Part shown: positions 51,699 to 63,279 of the stretch, piece by piece
Position numbering within the stretch: the stretch's first letter is position 1
How the letters are laid out: each line of letters opens with the position of its first letter
Source of the DNA: Rotaria socialis
Taxonomy: Eukaryota; Rotifera; Eurotatoria; Philodinida; Philodinidae
Assembly (NCBI GenBank): GCA_905331475.1
Contig: CAJNYU010000621.1
Location: 1-64,000 of the forward strand
DNA: 64,000 nt
Reading direction: 5' to 3'
Position numbers and translations under genes: made by a program
The notes under the pieces: generated by a model
What the model was told of the DNA's origin: nothing
Databases searched by the model: none
Seen by the model: the letters and a program-made list of their open reading frames with translations, nothing else

Positions 51699-54600
51699 TT
51701 ATAAACCTGCTAATTGACAAACTTCACTTTGACTCAATTCTCTACTATACAAATAAAAATCATCTATGGCTCCTAGGTATTGACCAGTGTTCTGAATTGA
51801 TCCAGCTGCACACGTTATACCATTCAAGACTGTTCCTAATGTTAAATAATTTTGTGCTCCAGAAGCTGCATAAGACGTAGCACTTGTCACATTGGCGTAC
51901 GAATAACCATTTATGTAGAGACATAGGCCATTTGTGGCAGACCATGTTTGAACAATGTGTGTCCAAAATGGACTTATTTGCAGGATAGGACCAGTAACAG
52001 AAACAGTTGTATTTGATGAAGTCCAAACGTTAGCAATAATTTGGCCATTTGATGAAAAACCAAGAAAGGTTAGACACCAACTTCCTAATCCTTTAAAAAG
52101 ATTCAAAATATATAGAATTCAATCGATGACAATCGTGCAAAAATAAAAATACAACAACACACTCACCACTCGCTGCTGAGGAAACGTGAACCAATGGACC
52201 ACTAGTTGCTGTCGGTTTCACTCGAATTGCAACTGAAAAGGCTTGATTACTAATACCCAATCCAGTTATGCTTGATACTTGAAAATAGGCACCTGTTGTG
52301 CTTAATTGTAATGCATTACCAGTGTATCCACTGACATAACTAGTACCAGAGTTGGACAAACTTCCCACTAGTAAATTTGGCCCTTGATCTGTAACTGAAT
52401 TCTCAAATGGATAGAAGAAAACAAGAGTAGCATCTTGTAAGATTTCACAGGCTGTTTTAACACGTGTGGCTATAGTGAAATGATCAAGATAACCACTATA
52501 ATAAACTTGTGCAGGAGAGCTACCACCAATAGGACAACTACCAACGCTGACAACCCGATTAGCTACATTTAGATAGCCAGTGTTTGTTGTGGTAGCAGAT
52601 ATATATCTAAAGAGAGAAAGTGTTACAATACAGTAAAATTGTATTAAAGTCTATCTACATAATAAATTAATAACTGAATGCTAGAATTAATACCAGATAT
52701 TCAATAAGGTTTAGTCAGTTTAGCGCATCAAATTTGTTAACAAAATCAATTCTTTTGGTACTTTCCTGTTTTGATCCCCAACATTTACTCTCACCCTCAA
52801 GATGTAATACTTAATCTTTTCAATCCAATAATTAATTTTATCGAAATTTATTAGCAAGTATCTTACCAGAAATCTCGTTAAAAAACTTTTGGGGGTCAAA
52901 ACAGGGAAGTACCATTGTGGCAATCGGCTTTTTTTAATTTTAGCATTTTAAAATGTCTTACTGGCTCGTTTAGATCTTACGTAACACTGTGAAATAAAGT
53001 ATTAATTAATTGTGCTTACGGCAATCAGTCATTAATGATACAGAGAATAACCCACAAATTTTTATTATGAAGTGAGAAAGAAAAAACTAATTGGTGGTAA
53101 AATAATCAAGCGAAGGTTTTTTCTGAGTTTTCTACTGATCTTTTGACAGAAATTCGATAATAAAAAAGACTGCTCACCCATTCAGATAAATGTGTCTAAT
53201 TCGATTCGTGTAATCAAATACCCATGCAACGTGATACCATGTATTTGTTAAAATAGTCGTCGAACCACTTGTGTCATCACCATAAAAACCAAAGCACAAT
53301 AAATTATTTTTTGTTTGTAGAAATAGTTCCATATCATAACTACTTGAAATGGTTTGTTCAAAGAAACATGAATTAACAGTTGTGCTTGCGCTCATTAGGA
53401 ACCAAAATTACATTGCCCATGATAATTGATAAAAGTTCATTGTTTGACTGGAAGTTAGACGTTGTGAGCTGGCATAAATGAAACTAACGGCATTGTTCAC
53501 ATAACCAGTAACAAATGATTGATAAGTGCCACTTAGATTATTGGAAAAACCACTTGAATCAGTGAAAACTGAATCAAATGTGTAGAAAGCAACAAGTGAT
53601 GTGTTAGATATTAAAGTTGAAATGCAACTTGAATTGCAGAGTGAAAGGGCTGTTGAAGTCGTGGTAGTAGTAGTAGTAGTCGTGGTCGTAGCGGTTGTCA
53701 TAGTAACTGAAAAAAAACAGGTACGAGCTTACGTTTTCAGGCTAGGGATGCACCAATTCCAATTCCAATTCTAGGTTTGGAATTGGTGCGTCCCTATTTC
53801 AGGCAAGGGGGGAAAAGCGGATCCTAGGACCCATCAGGATTCAGGATTCGTTTTTCCCCTATTGGATCAAAGTAGCTATATACGATTACACATATAACGT
53901 TTCGATTGATAAACACAATTTAAGAAAAATCAGTCATCAATTCTGTATCTAGCGAGTTCATTCAGAAAATAGTGAGTCAGTATGGACCTTCTCATCGCAT
54001 TCCCAGACATGTACCCATTTCCAAACTGTATTTATGACCCATCATCATGTTTTATGGGCTGCATCGCCGCCAGGTCTCCTTCCTTTCTTTATCATAATCT
54101 GTAGGATATTTCATTGTATGGTTTTTCCTTATGTTACCGCCATATATTTAGTCACTACGTTGTTCAGAAGACGGTTGACACATAGAGATATATACAGAAA
54201 TAAAATACAATTGAGGTTAAGATCTCATGCCATACTTTTCCCGATAGATCGAATGCGTGAATTCTAAGCCGAAAGTTTGCCAGTTAGTACGTCTACTGAC
54301 TGAAAAAATACCTAGAAAGTTTCAACTCAAACAAAACTATCCTCTCTAAGATATTTACTTGACGACATGCGCTTCATGTATCCAAAAGAAAATAGATTTA
54401 TTATTAGTTGAGTATTTTAAAGATGTTACTGTCATTTAAGCTGAAATTTCAGTCCAAACTGGCGCATTCGATATTTTCTGTTTAGGAATCATATAAATAA
54501 AAAAAAATTTTAAGGCTCGAAAATTGTTATCGTTCTTTATATAGCAATACCCTGAATATAGCTAAAAAGTAATGAAACAATTGAAAACTTTTCTTTGTCA

Positions 54601-55054
54601 GATGGGATAGTTGGTCAGTCAATGAATGCGAAAGCATGTCACAGTTTTATACAAGATATGTCATATTTAGATTAATCGAATTCGGGTTAGTCTAACTGTT
54701 TCAGTAACCTTAAAAATTAGTATTTATTAATATTCAACGCAAATTCTGCAAGCATATTTTATACTTTGTGTTGATAAGTTTTTCAGGTAAATGGTGAGCA
54801 CTGCTGCCAATCCAACTCCAGCTACCAGTCCTCCGATAAGACTCCCACAAAGGAATGCTTTGCTACTGAACACACTAATGAAATAAAGCAAAAAAATATG
54901 GTAAACAAAAATATGTATATTGAAGTAAAAAGAATCAATGAATTCATTACTTTGTTGCTTTGCGTGTGCCATTATTCTTTGGGGAAGCCTTACGGCTATG
55001 CTTGCTGAGCTTTGGAGATGACCCTACATTCCAAACACTGGGCCCTGGGAACAT
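51699..55054 (-). CDS. Type II membrane protein with two LamG-like domains, five exons, one internal stop
   Basis: Exons: 55054-54951, 54865-54765 (or from 54874), 53706-53178, 52606-52167 and 52090-51699; phases agree throughout; 521 codons. Exon 1 encodes a basic cytoplasmic tail (KLSKHSRKASPKNNGTRKAT). Exon 2 encodes one membrane helix (GGLVAGVGLAAVLTIYL). Exon 3 opens with a poly-Thr stalk and the first concanavalin/LamG-like jelly-roll, FYTFDSVFTDSSG..., ending NTWYHVAWVFD..IYLNG. Exons 4-5 carry the second, FFYPFENSVTDQG... to WTHIVQTWS..LYINGY and GAIDDFYLYSRELS. It is predicted to be an extracellular binding protein. An in-frame TAA at 53410-53408 sits inside the first LamG strand, where coding similarity continues on both sides. 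It may therefore be a new pseudogene, a null allele or a base error. Confidence 0.75.
52735..52935. repeat. Intronic inverted repeat in the LamG gene
   Basis: Inside intron 3 the word GGTACTTTCCTGTTTTGATC at about 52757 recurs inverted as GGTCAAAACAGGGAAGTACC at about 52894. The similarity extends a little on both sides. The result is a roughly 200-bp MITE-like hairpin. Confidence 0.55.
53742..53859. repeat. Two adjacent short hairpin elements in a LamG gene intron
   Basis: The first has arms TAGGGATGCACCAATTCC and GGAATTGGTGCGTCCCTA (one mismatch) around a 16-20-nt loop. The second has arms GGGGAAAAGCGGATCCT (53809-53825) and AGGATTCGTTTTTCCCC (53843-53859). The TAGGGATGCACC terminus resembles hAT-type ends. 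They lie 11 bp apart, so they may be nested or neighbouring solo ends. Confidence 0.6.
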
Positions 55055-55857
55055 AGCTTAGCGAACGATCAAAGCTGACAATCTAACTTGAGTACTTGAA
55101 TCTATTTTCACTGGTGAGAAATGAGTGAACTCTTGATAGCTCGTTGCAAATAAGTTAAATACTGACGAGTTTTGTATTCTTCTTTTATTGACTGAAAAAT
55201 AAGAGTATTAATTTTGCAGCTAAAATTTTGGCACAGGCTTCGGGATGCGATTTTTCTCACTTCTGCCAATGACAATGTAGAATGCATCGGGACATCATTC
55301 AGGATAGAAATGTATATAAAAAGTCAACACAAGGACTCATTGCTATTCATGACTCTGTCGAACTCTCAGAATAAAAACTCAGTTAAGCATTTTTATGTAA
55401 TCGAATACTTTTTTAATTAAATTCTTCTTTTTTTATTACTTTCTATTTTTTTTACGCTACCATGTACCACTCGAAAGCGCGTACATTATGAAATAATATT
55501 AAAAAAAGGAAGAGTTTTCATAATTATAAGCTACAATGTCAGTGCAAATGGTTATAAATTGTCTACTTTTATCTTCATATACTGAATACTCAACCGGCGT
55601 GTGGGATAGTAAAACAGAAGGAAGAGAGAGAAAGGGGAAAAGGATGTGGCTGTTTATTTTCTGTTCACATGCATCCACGCCCTTTTCTCATTGGTTCCAT
55701 GATATTATAGAAGTACAATCCTTATTTTCTTATTTTCTGCTCGACACTTGACAACTCATCATGCCTTTGTAATCTACAAGTAACGCGGCATAAGCGCCGC
55801 TGACTCTCTACTGAAAGGATCTTATTAGATGACCCAGACATGTGGTAATGATCATCC

Positions 55858-56168
55858 CAAGAGAGTCATTCCGAGACTAGGATCCTATCAGATTCCGACA
55901 AGGGTCAGACCGTGAATATACCAAATATCCATGGAATCCAATAAAACCAACGTAATCCTATAGGATTCCGGGATGAGGACCTACAGTTGGATCCTTGGTG
56001 TAGGAATTCCATAGGATCCAGTGTTGGAAATTAACGGAATCCGACATGAACATATGACCCTGGTGTTCTTATGAGAAAATGTGTTTTTCCGTCGGAACCG
56101 ACAATCAATCCGTAACCCGGAATCCCATCGGATTCTGTTGGGTGATAGGATCCGTCATAGGATTCATT
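55858..56168. repeat. Clustered GGATCC / GGATTCC palindromic motifs
   Basis: At least ten close variants of GGATCC, GGATTCC and GGAATCC occur within about 310 bp in alternating orientation, for example TAGGATCCTATCAGATTCCG, CCTATAGGATTCCGGG and CATAGGATCC. The composition is more GC-rich than the flanks. It is probably the remains of a transposable element with subterminal repeats, related to the GCGGATCCT hairpin at 53.8 kb. Confidence 0.5.
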
Positions 56169-56504
56169 CACCTGGGTAGATGAATGTACGGGGATTTGAG
56201 TATGAAATTAAATTAAAATAGTATGAAGAAATCTAGTTTCTTTACGGAATAAATAAATTTAATTTTTATACTCAAATTAATGTTTTTAAAGCCCAACTAA
56301 TTAATCGCACTTGCTTATAAATTAAAATATATTTGTCGAAAAAATTATAAAATCTTCTTAATTTATTTTTATTTAATTTTATCTAAAGTAATTGTGTTTC
56401 GGTAAAAGATAATTTTTATTGATACATAAAATTAAAAATTCGGAGTAAAAATTGTATTAAATAACATCTTAGAATGATCATGAGTGTGTAGAATATGACT
56501 TCAC

Positions 56505-56580
56505 GATCATATGGCTCAATGGTTCTGGCGACGGGTAAGTGTCACATTGTATACATGTTCGAATCTAATCTTCATCCTTA
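56505..56580 (+). ncRNA. tRNA-like sequence, possible SINE head
   Basis: TGGCTCAATGG (56512-56522) fits the pol III A-box and TGTTCGAATCT (56556-56566) fits the B-box, 33 bp apart, as in a tRNA. I could not fold a full cloverleaf with matching acceptor stem, so it is more likely a decayed tRNA or tRNA-derived SINE than a functional tRNA. Confidence 0.4.
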
Positions 56581-58382
56581 CATATTTTCATTCAGACTAG
56601 TCCAGACTCGTCCACTATATAAGGCTACAGCTAGTTGTNCGACTTGACTAGATAAAAGACTAGTCATTTAACCAGTCTTTTGCTCACTTGGGTCCTTTTG
56701 TTTAAAAATCTGTTGTTGATAATCATCAATATCATTTTCTTGTATAAATATAAATGTATATTATTCGTTTATGATAGTTTCAGAAATTTTTCATTCGAAA
56801 AATGAAGTTGAGTAAAACTATGGATTATATACTGTCGATTTAAGATACAATATTAAATATAAAAATATATATTTTCATCGTATTTCTATGTACTTATGGT
56901 ATACTTATGAATAGGATTTCATTTCATATCCGGACAAGTTAACTATCTTAAAAGAACTACTTCTTAAATAACATGCTGGCTTCGTTTGTGTTAAAACATT
57001 TTGTCTAAATACTTGCTTTTTTAGACAAAGAAATTGGTTTTACAGGCGATAATTAATTTGTGTGAATTTATACTGAAGAGCACGTTTCTGATTAAAAAGA
57101 AAGCATTCAAATTTAAAATTCGAATGTCAAACGCACGATGAAAAAAATAAGAGCACTCTCATATGTGATCAACTTAGAAAAATTTAACACTTAATAAACC
57201 ATTCATAAAAAAAATGTCTTTATCAGCAAATAGGTTTTCGATGTATTTTTCGTTGTTGATGACGTACTTAAAAAGAAAGCTAACTTGTCAGACCCTGTTA
57301 ATTTTTTCTTCGTTTAAAAAAAACGGACTGTTAAGATAAAACAATTGACTATCAATTAGTCAACTAATGAAAAGACAGTTACCAATAAACTGGTTATACT
57401 ATCAATCGTCAAATTGATCACATAATCAATTATCAAACAGAAATTGTTATTGTTATTTTCCTTTTTCTTTTTCTTCCGTAGAATAACATGTAAATATAGG
57501 TTATTGTATTCTATGTAAGTCATTCAATTCAATCGGCCAGTAGATAATAAGTAAGCATCTATTTTAAAAATAATGTATTTACTTTTCAGGGGTGTTACAT
57601 TACAAATCACAAGGTTTAACAATGCATTACAATTACAATGAAATTATTATTATTATTATTATTGCTTTTTTTTCTCATAACAACTCTTCTTAAAAAGCTG
57701 ACACTGACCTATTCATTTTTCTCTCTTTAGAATATGTTCTCATCTATCAATGGCAACCCACCAGCCCTGATATCAAAAATAAAAAAATGTAGGTATAAAA
57801 CATAACAAATTAATCTTTTTGTTTCTAAAACTGTAGAGGTGCTATAATGATATCAAATTACAATGCAATTATAACTTGTTTTTTCTGTTTTAAATAAATT
57901 CGAAAGAAAATCACCTACTTATAATTTCTTTTCATTTAGATTGTTCACAAAAACTATTCGACGAAATTAAAATTAAATTAAAAACTAAAAACTAAAATGA
58001 AATGAGATGAGACGAGATGAGAATGAGCGATTGAGTTGAGCCGAAAAAAAAAATTATTATTCCGGACGAAATATTAAAAGTTAAAATTTACTTTTAACGC
58101 AAAAAAATACAAAACAAAAAAAAGAAGAGCCACTCATTGTTACTAGAAACAGCGAAAGGGTGTAGAACGAGGAAGGCCTTTTCATGTACACGAGGCCACT
58201 GTCGTCGTATTTGTACGTCATATCTTGTGTACATTACCCTACCAGTCTGGCGTGATCCTCTCTATGTGTACCCGTTTCATGATCATGGAGGGCTCTTCCT
58301 GGTCACGCGTGTGACTATTAAATATTAATTAATAATCATTCAAACTGTTTTATTAAGCGAATATACTAGGGAAAATCAACAT

Positions 58383-59497
58383 TTACAACTTCTTTTTCAC
58401 TTCTTCTATACTATTCAATACAACTTGAATATTTGGATGTGTTTCAAGAAGTGACTTTCGAAAAATACTAAGTGCTTTTTCTAGAAGTGGAAGTGCTTTC
58501 GAGTATTCACCCATTCTGTAATACGTCGTACCAATGTTGTTGTAGCCAGACGCTATGTGAGGATGATTAGCAAGAAGTGATTGCTGATTGATTTTATTTG
58601 CTTTGTCGTAAAATTCAAGTGCTTTCGAGTATTCACCCATGTTGTCACACACTAGACCGATGTTGTTGTAGGAAGTAGCTAAATCGGGATGATTCGCAGG
58701 CAGATATATTTCCCTTAGTTTGCGTGATTTTTCGTAATACTCCAGTGCTGTCGGGTATTCATCCATGCCGTCATACACTGCACCGATGTTGTTGTAGGAA
58801 GTAGCCAAATCGGGATGATTCGCAGGCAGAGATATTATCGTTATTTCGAGTGCTTTTTCGTAAAATTCAAGTGCTTTCGAGTATTTATTCATGTTTTTAT
58901 ACACTAAACCGATGTTACCACAAGTAGAAGCCAATGAAGCATCATCTTCTGGAAGAGTTTTCCGCTTGATCTCGAGGTATTTTTCGTAGAATTTAACTGC
59001 TTTTGGGTATTTCCCTTGCTGGTGTTTCAAGCGTCCAAGTTGGTGATAGATATGTGCTCTATTGCTATTAGTAGAGGCATTCTTGAGTAATTCATTGTAG
59101 AGTTCCTCAGCTTGATCGAAATGACCTACTTGCAGCATCAATTTACCCATTCGATACCATCCTGTACCACTAATCTCCTGTTTAATACGATTGGTAAGAG
59201 TAGAAAGTTGTGGATCATTATCATCAGTAATAGTCAAGTGTACTTCCCAAAGTCGATTATTGTTAGGCGTCCGTTTAATTTCAATGACACGAAAAACAGT
59301 GTGCATTGTAAATAGTATTTCTTGTTCTGATGGAATAGCACTGTGTTCATCAATCATAGCAAATGGAGTATTCGAAGTTGATATGTTACTTTGATCAATA
59401 GTCATAATAAAAATAACGCCAACAATGTCTTGGTTATTTTTCATAGTACGTTCAACAAATTCCATGCCCACTTTTGGTTCCATACCGAGACTGTATT
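58383..59497 (-). pseudogene. C-terminal half of an ADP-ribosyltransferase-TPR gene
   Basis: The frame begins just at the ADP-ribosyltransferase region that follows the FLST motif in the 1,381-residue relative. It keeps the GVIFIMTIDQ strand and the glutamate motif SEQEILFTMHTVFRV, then runs into about seven TPRs (TSYNNIGAVYDGMDEYPTAL and similar) and a normal-looking end. The receiver-like domain, the catalytic Arg of YRGQG and the first Ser motif are absent here. They are present in the separate fragment at 63280-64000 on the same strand. The open frame extends to 59510 only because upstream foreign sequence is open. Probably non-functional, although TPR evolution within it looks orderly. 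Confidence 0.65.
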
Positions 59498-59720
59498 CGA
59501 AAAAATGCATGTAATTGAGTTATAGATTCATCAATATCTTCTTGAGTAATTTCGTCGATAATGATCACCTTGGTTCTAGTTTTTGCAATATTAAAAAAAT
59601 CAGCTGCATTCTCACATTTATCCTTTTTCGTTAATATTTGTTGCCAAACAAGTATTTTAACAGTACCACCGACGGCATCAACCACCCCTTTGGTGTGGCT
59701 TTCAAATTTTCACGTAACGC
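59498..59720 (-). mobile_element. Fragment of a transposon-type protein (GVVDAVGGTVK)
   Basis: In the frame offset from the ART half, the minus strand reads SHTKGVVDAVGGTVKILVWQ and then about 40 further residues with FFNIAKTRTKVIIIDEITQ. The KGVxDxxGGxVKR-like motif recurs, as I recall, in invertebrate proteins tied to transposable elements. It abuts the ART half directly, so it may mark one edge of the DNA that split that gene. The assignment rests on memory of a motif only. Confidence 0.35.
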
Positions 59721-62700
59721 TTTTGTTTTTGTGCGTTCGTGAGAGTCATTATGTTTTTATTAACACAATAAACGTGTAAGACTGACTTATGATGTCTAAA
59801 GGTGACTTAATTTACTGCGAAGTCTGAAATGAGAAGTATATAAAAAAACACTTTCGTGAGTGCGTTACCATTTTTTTCTTCCGTGAATACAGATAAATCA
59901 CAACTAACTTAGCCCTTAGGTAGCCCATGAAAAGTAAGTGAAAATGTTGAAGTTATGAGCAACATGATTCGACAGTTATCGAGAAAAGTTAACTGTAAGC
60001 CCTTTTTGGTAACGCACTCACTCAAGAATTTATCAAGCTTTTAAGGCTTTCCTATTGTTCTATCATAAAGGCGTAAGAGCTATTATGAATATCAACGAAT
60101 AGTACTAATATCGTAGATTGAAAAACATATGTCAAACTTCACTTGACATTTACTTTTAAACGTTTTTTTCTTTCGTTCTGTAACGACATAAAAATGACAT
60201 AAATTCAAACATAATTGCCACCAACTTCTGGCGCTTGAATTTATCTTCTTTTCAGAACATAACAATTACGAAAAAGAAATCGAAATCTCGAAGCATATGA
60301 TAGGTTCTAATAGTTTTCTTGGCAAATTGAAAATTTTGAGTGAAATTGTTTAATATTATTATCGCATATCAATCAAATCATTTTGAAAAGTAGAATCCGC
60401 TAAGTGTGAACATACCTATATTTGCATATTTGAATGCATATGCAACAGAAAAGTGCAATCATATGTGCCACACTATCCCAGAAAATATAGGTTTCTTCAA
60501 AGTGTAACTGTACAAAAAATAGATTTTCTACTGAAAAAAAAAGAAATATTCAGAAAAAGTAATACGACTTTTATTCAGCGTTTGACGAGCTATCAAAATA
60601 CACATGTCGTTAATATAATTGTTATTTTTTTCTTGTTCGTCCAAGACCCAAATAGTTTTACAAACACTTTTTTCTTTTGTGTAGAGTAACACAAAACCTT
60701 TCATAGTAAACAAAATAGCGTAGCTAGAAATCCAGCAACTTCCTCAGAGCAAAGAGCTGTTCAAGTAACTAAATCGTCAAAACAATTTTCAGTCTTCTTG
60801 TTATCTTTTTCGTGAAAAGTAAGCAAACTTTTTCAAAAATCTCCTCTTCACTCACTTTGTACAGTAACATTTTGAAAATTATTTTACGTTTATCTCCCGA
60901 TAGATTGAACCGATCTCGCTCGACTTAAATATGTATTAGGGAGCCATTCGACTGTCATGCTACCAACTTTACGGATAGAGATTATCAATCAGCCACGATG
61001 AATTATTACTTTAGGTATGGTAGAAATCATTTAATGTGGACATAATAGTTGTCATGAATTGCGATATTATATTATTGATTTAATGAAAATAACTAATACT
61101 CATTGTCTCCAAACTGATGATCTATTCAGTCCATGTTATCGGAATCTCCTTTCATTGCAGAAAATAGCGTTAGGATAGGAAAAAATGAAAATCTGTTAAG
61201 ATTGCTAATATTGCAACTATCTTAAAATGTATGGATCCAGACGTATCTCGATCTCCTGACAGATGGTAGTTGGGAAAATTTCACCTCATACTAAGTAAAC
61301 GATACTGAATACGATTCACACCTTAGATTTCTTCCCATTACACTTTCATTTGTTTTTGCTAATTGTACAGCAAAAATACGATTCACTCATATATAGGTTT
61401 GTAGACGGTCATAATCAATTGACATGACTTATTCACCTTTCTTATGAGCTATAGACTTTCTACATTGTAGTAAATATTTCTAATTCTTCAGTCTATCAAA
61501 CAGAAAAAACAAATTTGAGTTATCTTTTAAATAGACTTTAGAAATTTCAATTTAATCTGTCGTGTCATAAAACGGTCAAAGTGTGGGTCTCGACACTTTT
61601 GCAATTTTTTGAGCTTTTATTCAATCAGAATTATAGGATCGATAGGTACCACCCAGCAGTTTTCATTTTAAACTTTCGTGTTTCAAAATTTCTTTAGTAC
61701 TGAGTTAAAATAGTTGATAATTTTATGGTAAGTAGGACGAAACAAATGGAGCATTTGAAAAAAAGATTGTCCAAATTGGTTGAGTAGAAGTTGAGAGATA
61801 AGCTTTCTCGTGCTTCCAGAACCATCGCGCAATGCCAGCAAAATTCACTCATATATTCCCGTGAGAATAAGAATTTCATTTAAATGATTGTTTTTAAAAA
61901 CTTTTAATGAAAAACATTTGTGATTTCAATTGTATGGCAAAAACCTCAATTACCCCTATTGATTATAGTCTATTCTCGAAAAATAAAAATAAATATAGTG
62001 TTATTTTCATTTCATGAATATTATTATGTGTCTAGAAATTAAATTCAGTACAGTTATCTAATGATATTCATATCATTTAAATGGTTATAATTTTAAATAA
62101 TCATAGTTTCAATGTTTGTAAATGTGATGTCGAGAATAGAATCTGAATACGTGATAACAAGAATAATGTCGTGCGCTAGATCTAACTATGGTTACATTTG
62201 AATAAGCGACACTCATTTGAAGTGTTATACCAAATAGCACGACTATTTATATTCTTTCTGTCGTTAAGAACACCCAATAGAACTGTATTAAAAGGAGATA
62301 TGTTCTCTCTTCTATTCTCAGAACAACAAAGAGCAACGAGAAGAAAAAGGACAGCATCCTCTTGAAATATTCACTACATCTGTCCATATAATAGATGTTT
62401 AGCTGTAATGCAGGATAAAAAACGCCACAAGTATCTCTAAAAAGACTTTGTTTTGTTCACAATGAAGTTCGGCAAAGTGTAAATTGATTTAAAAAAGGTG
62501 TACATGTTCCAACTGAATGATATAAAATATACGGAAAAAATTTCTGACATGAGGAGGAGAACAACAATTTCTCTACAATCATTGTCCATGTATGGTTCAA
62601 AAAGGAATGAAAAATTTTGAATAAAAAACGATTTCATTGAACAAAGGTGATTTCAACTGATTCTGTATCGATTAATATGATTCGTGTACGAGAGAAAATT

Positions 62701-63279
62701 TATATGTTCTTATAGTTCATATTTTTAGAAATTGAGACTTGTAAGTACTCTGTAAATGAAGTTCGAAAATGTGGAATTTTACTCAGGTCAACATCAATGA
62801 TTTTATCTTGTTTTTTTTATGCAAGTCAACTTTTTCCATGTAGTTTTCAAGATTTTTGTTTCTAAATTAGGGAATGCCCTATAGTCATCATCATTTCAAC
62901 TTTCATAGCATTTTAGTAAAGAATAATAATCTAGAAAAGTTTAGACTCCAGCACAGAAAATATCATCAAAAACAATTTCGAAACTTAGAAACGTTGTCTT
63001 GCTTTTATCGAGAAGATCTAACAGGTCCTGATATAGATTCAAATTAAAGAAAAACTAAAAATTTGAATATCACTCAAATGTAATATATTATAGATTATAT
63101 ATATAAATTAATTGAATAATTCAAACATTGCTTTTATTAAGCTTCAAATTGTTTGTTTTACCAAGAATTAGACATGACCAAATACATGGAAGATGTTATA
63201 TTATAGATAATATTGTGGGTCAGCTAATGCTGAGAACATTGACAACATTAAAGTGAAGAGTTCAGAAAACGACATATTC
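59721..63279. other. Non-coding stretch between the two ART halves
   Basis: About 3.6 kb with no recognisable gene or RNA. No long terminal repeats or inverted ends were found by eye. It is a candidate insertion or long intron separating the two parts of the ART-TPR gene. Confidence 0.45.

Larger units (their letters stand above)
55055..58382. other. Intergenic repeat-rich stretch
   Basis: No gene is recognised. Holds the GGATCC/GGATTCC motif array at about 55858-56168, a tRNA-like sequence at about 56505-56580, one undetermined base (N) at 56639, a run of inverted GACTAGTC-type words at 56596-56690, an AGGGGTGTTAC motif at 57591 shared with the MITE at 11.9 kb, an (ATT)n run near 57640-57662 and a GAGATGAGA-rich patch near 58001. 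Confidence 0.5.

Noticed and set aside
59721..63279. LTR or inverted-end transposon filling the gap between ART halves
   Set aside because: I looked for matching ends at both edges and found none by eye; only the shared AGT supports insertion.
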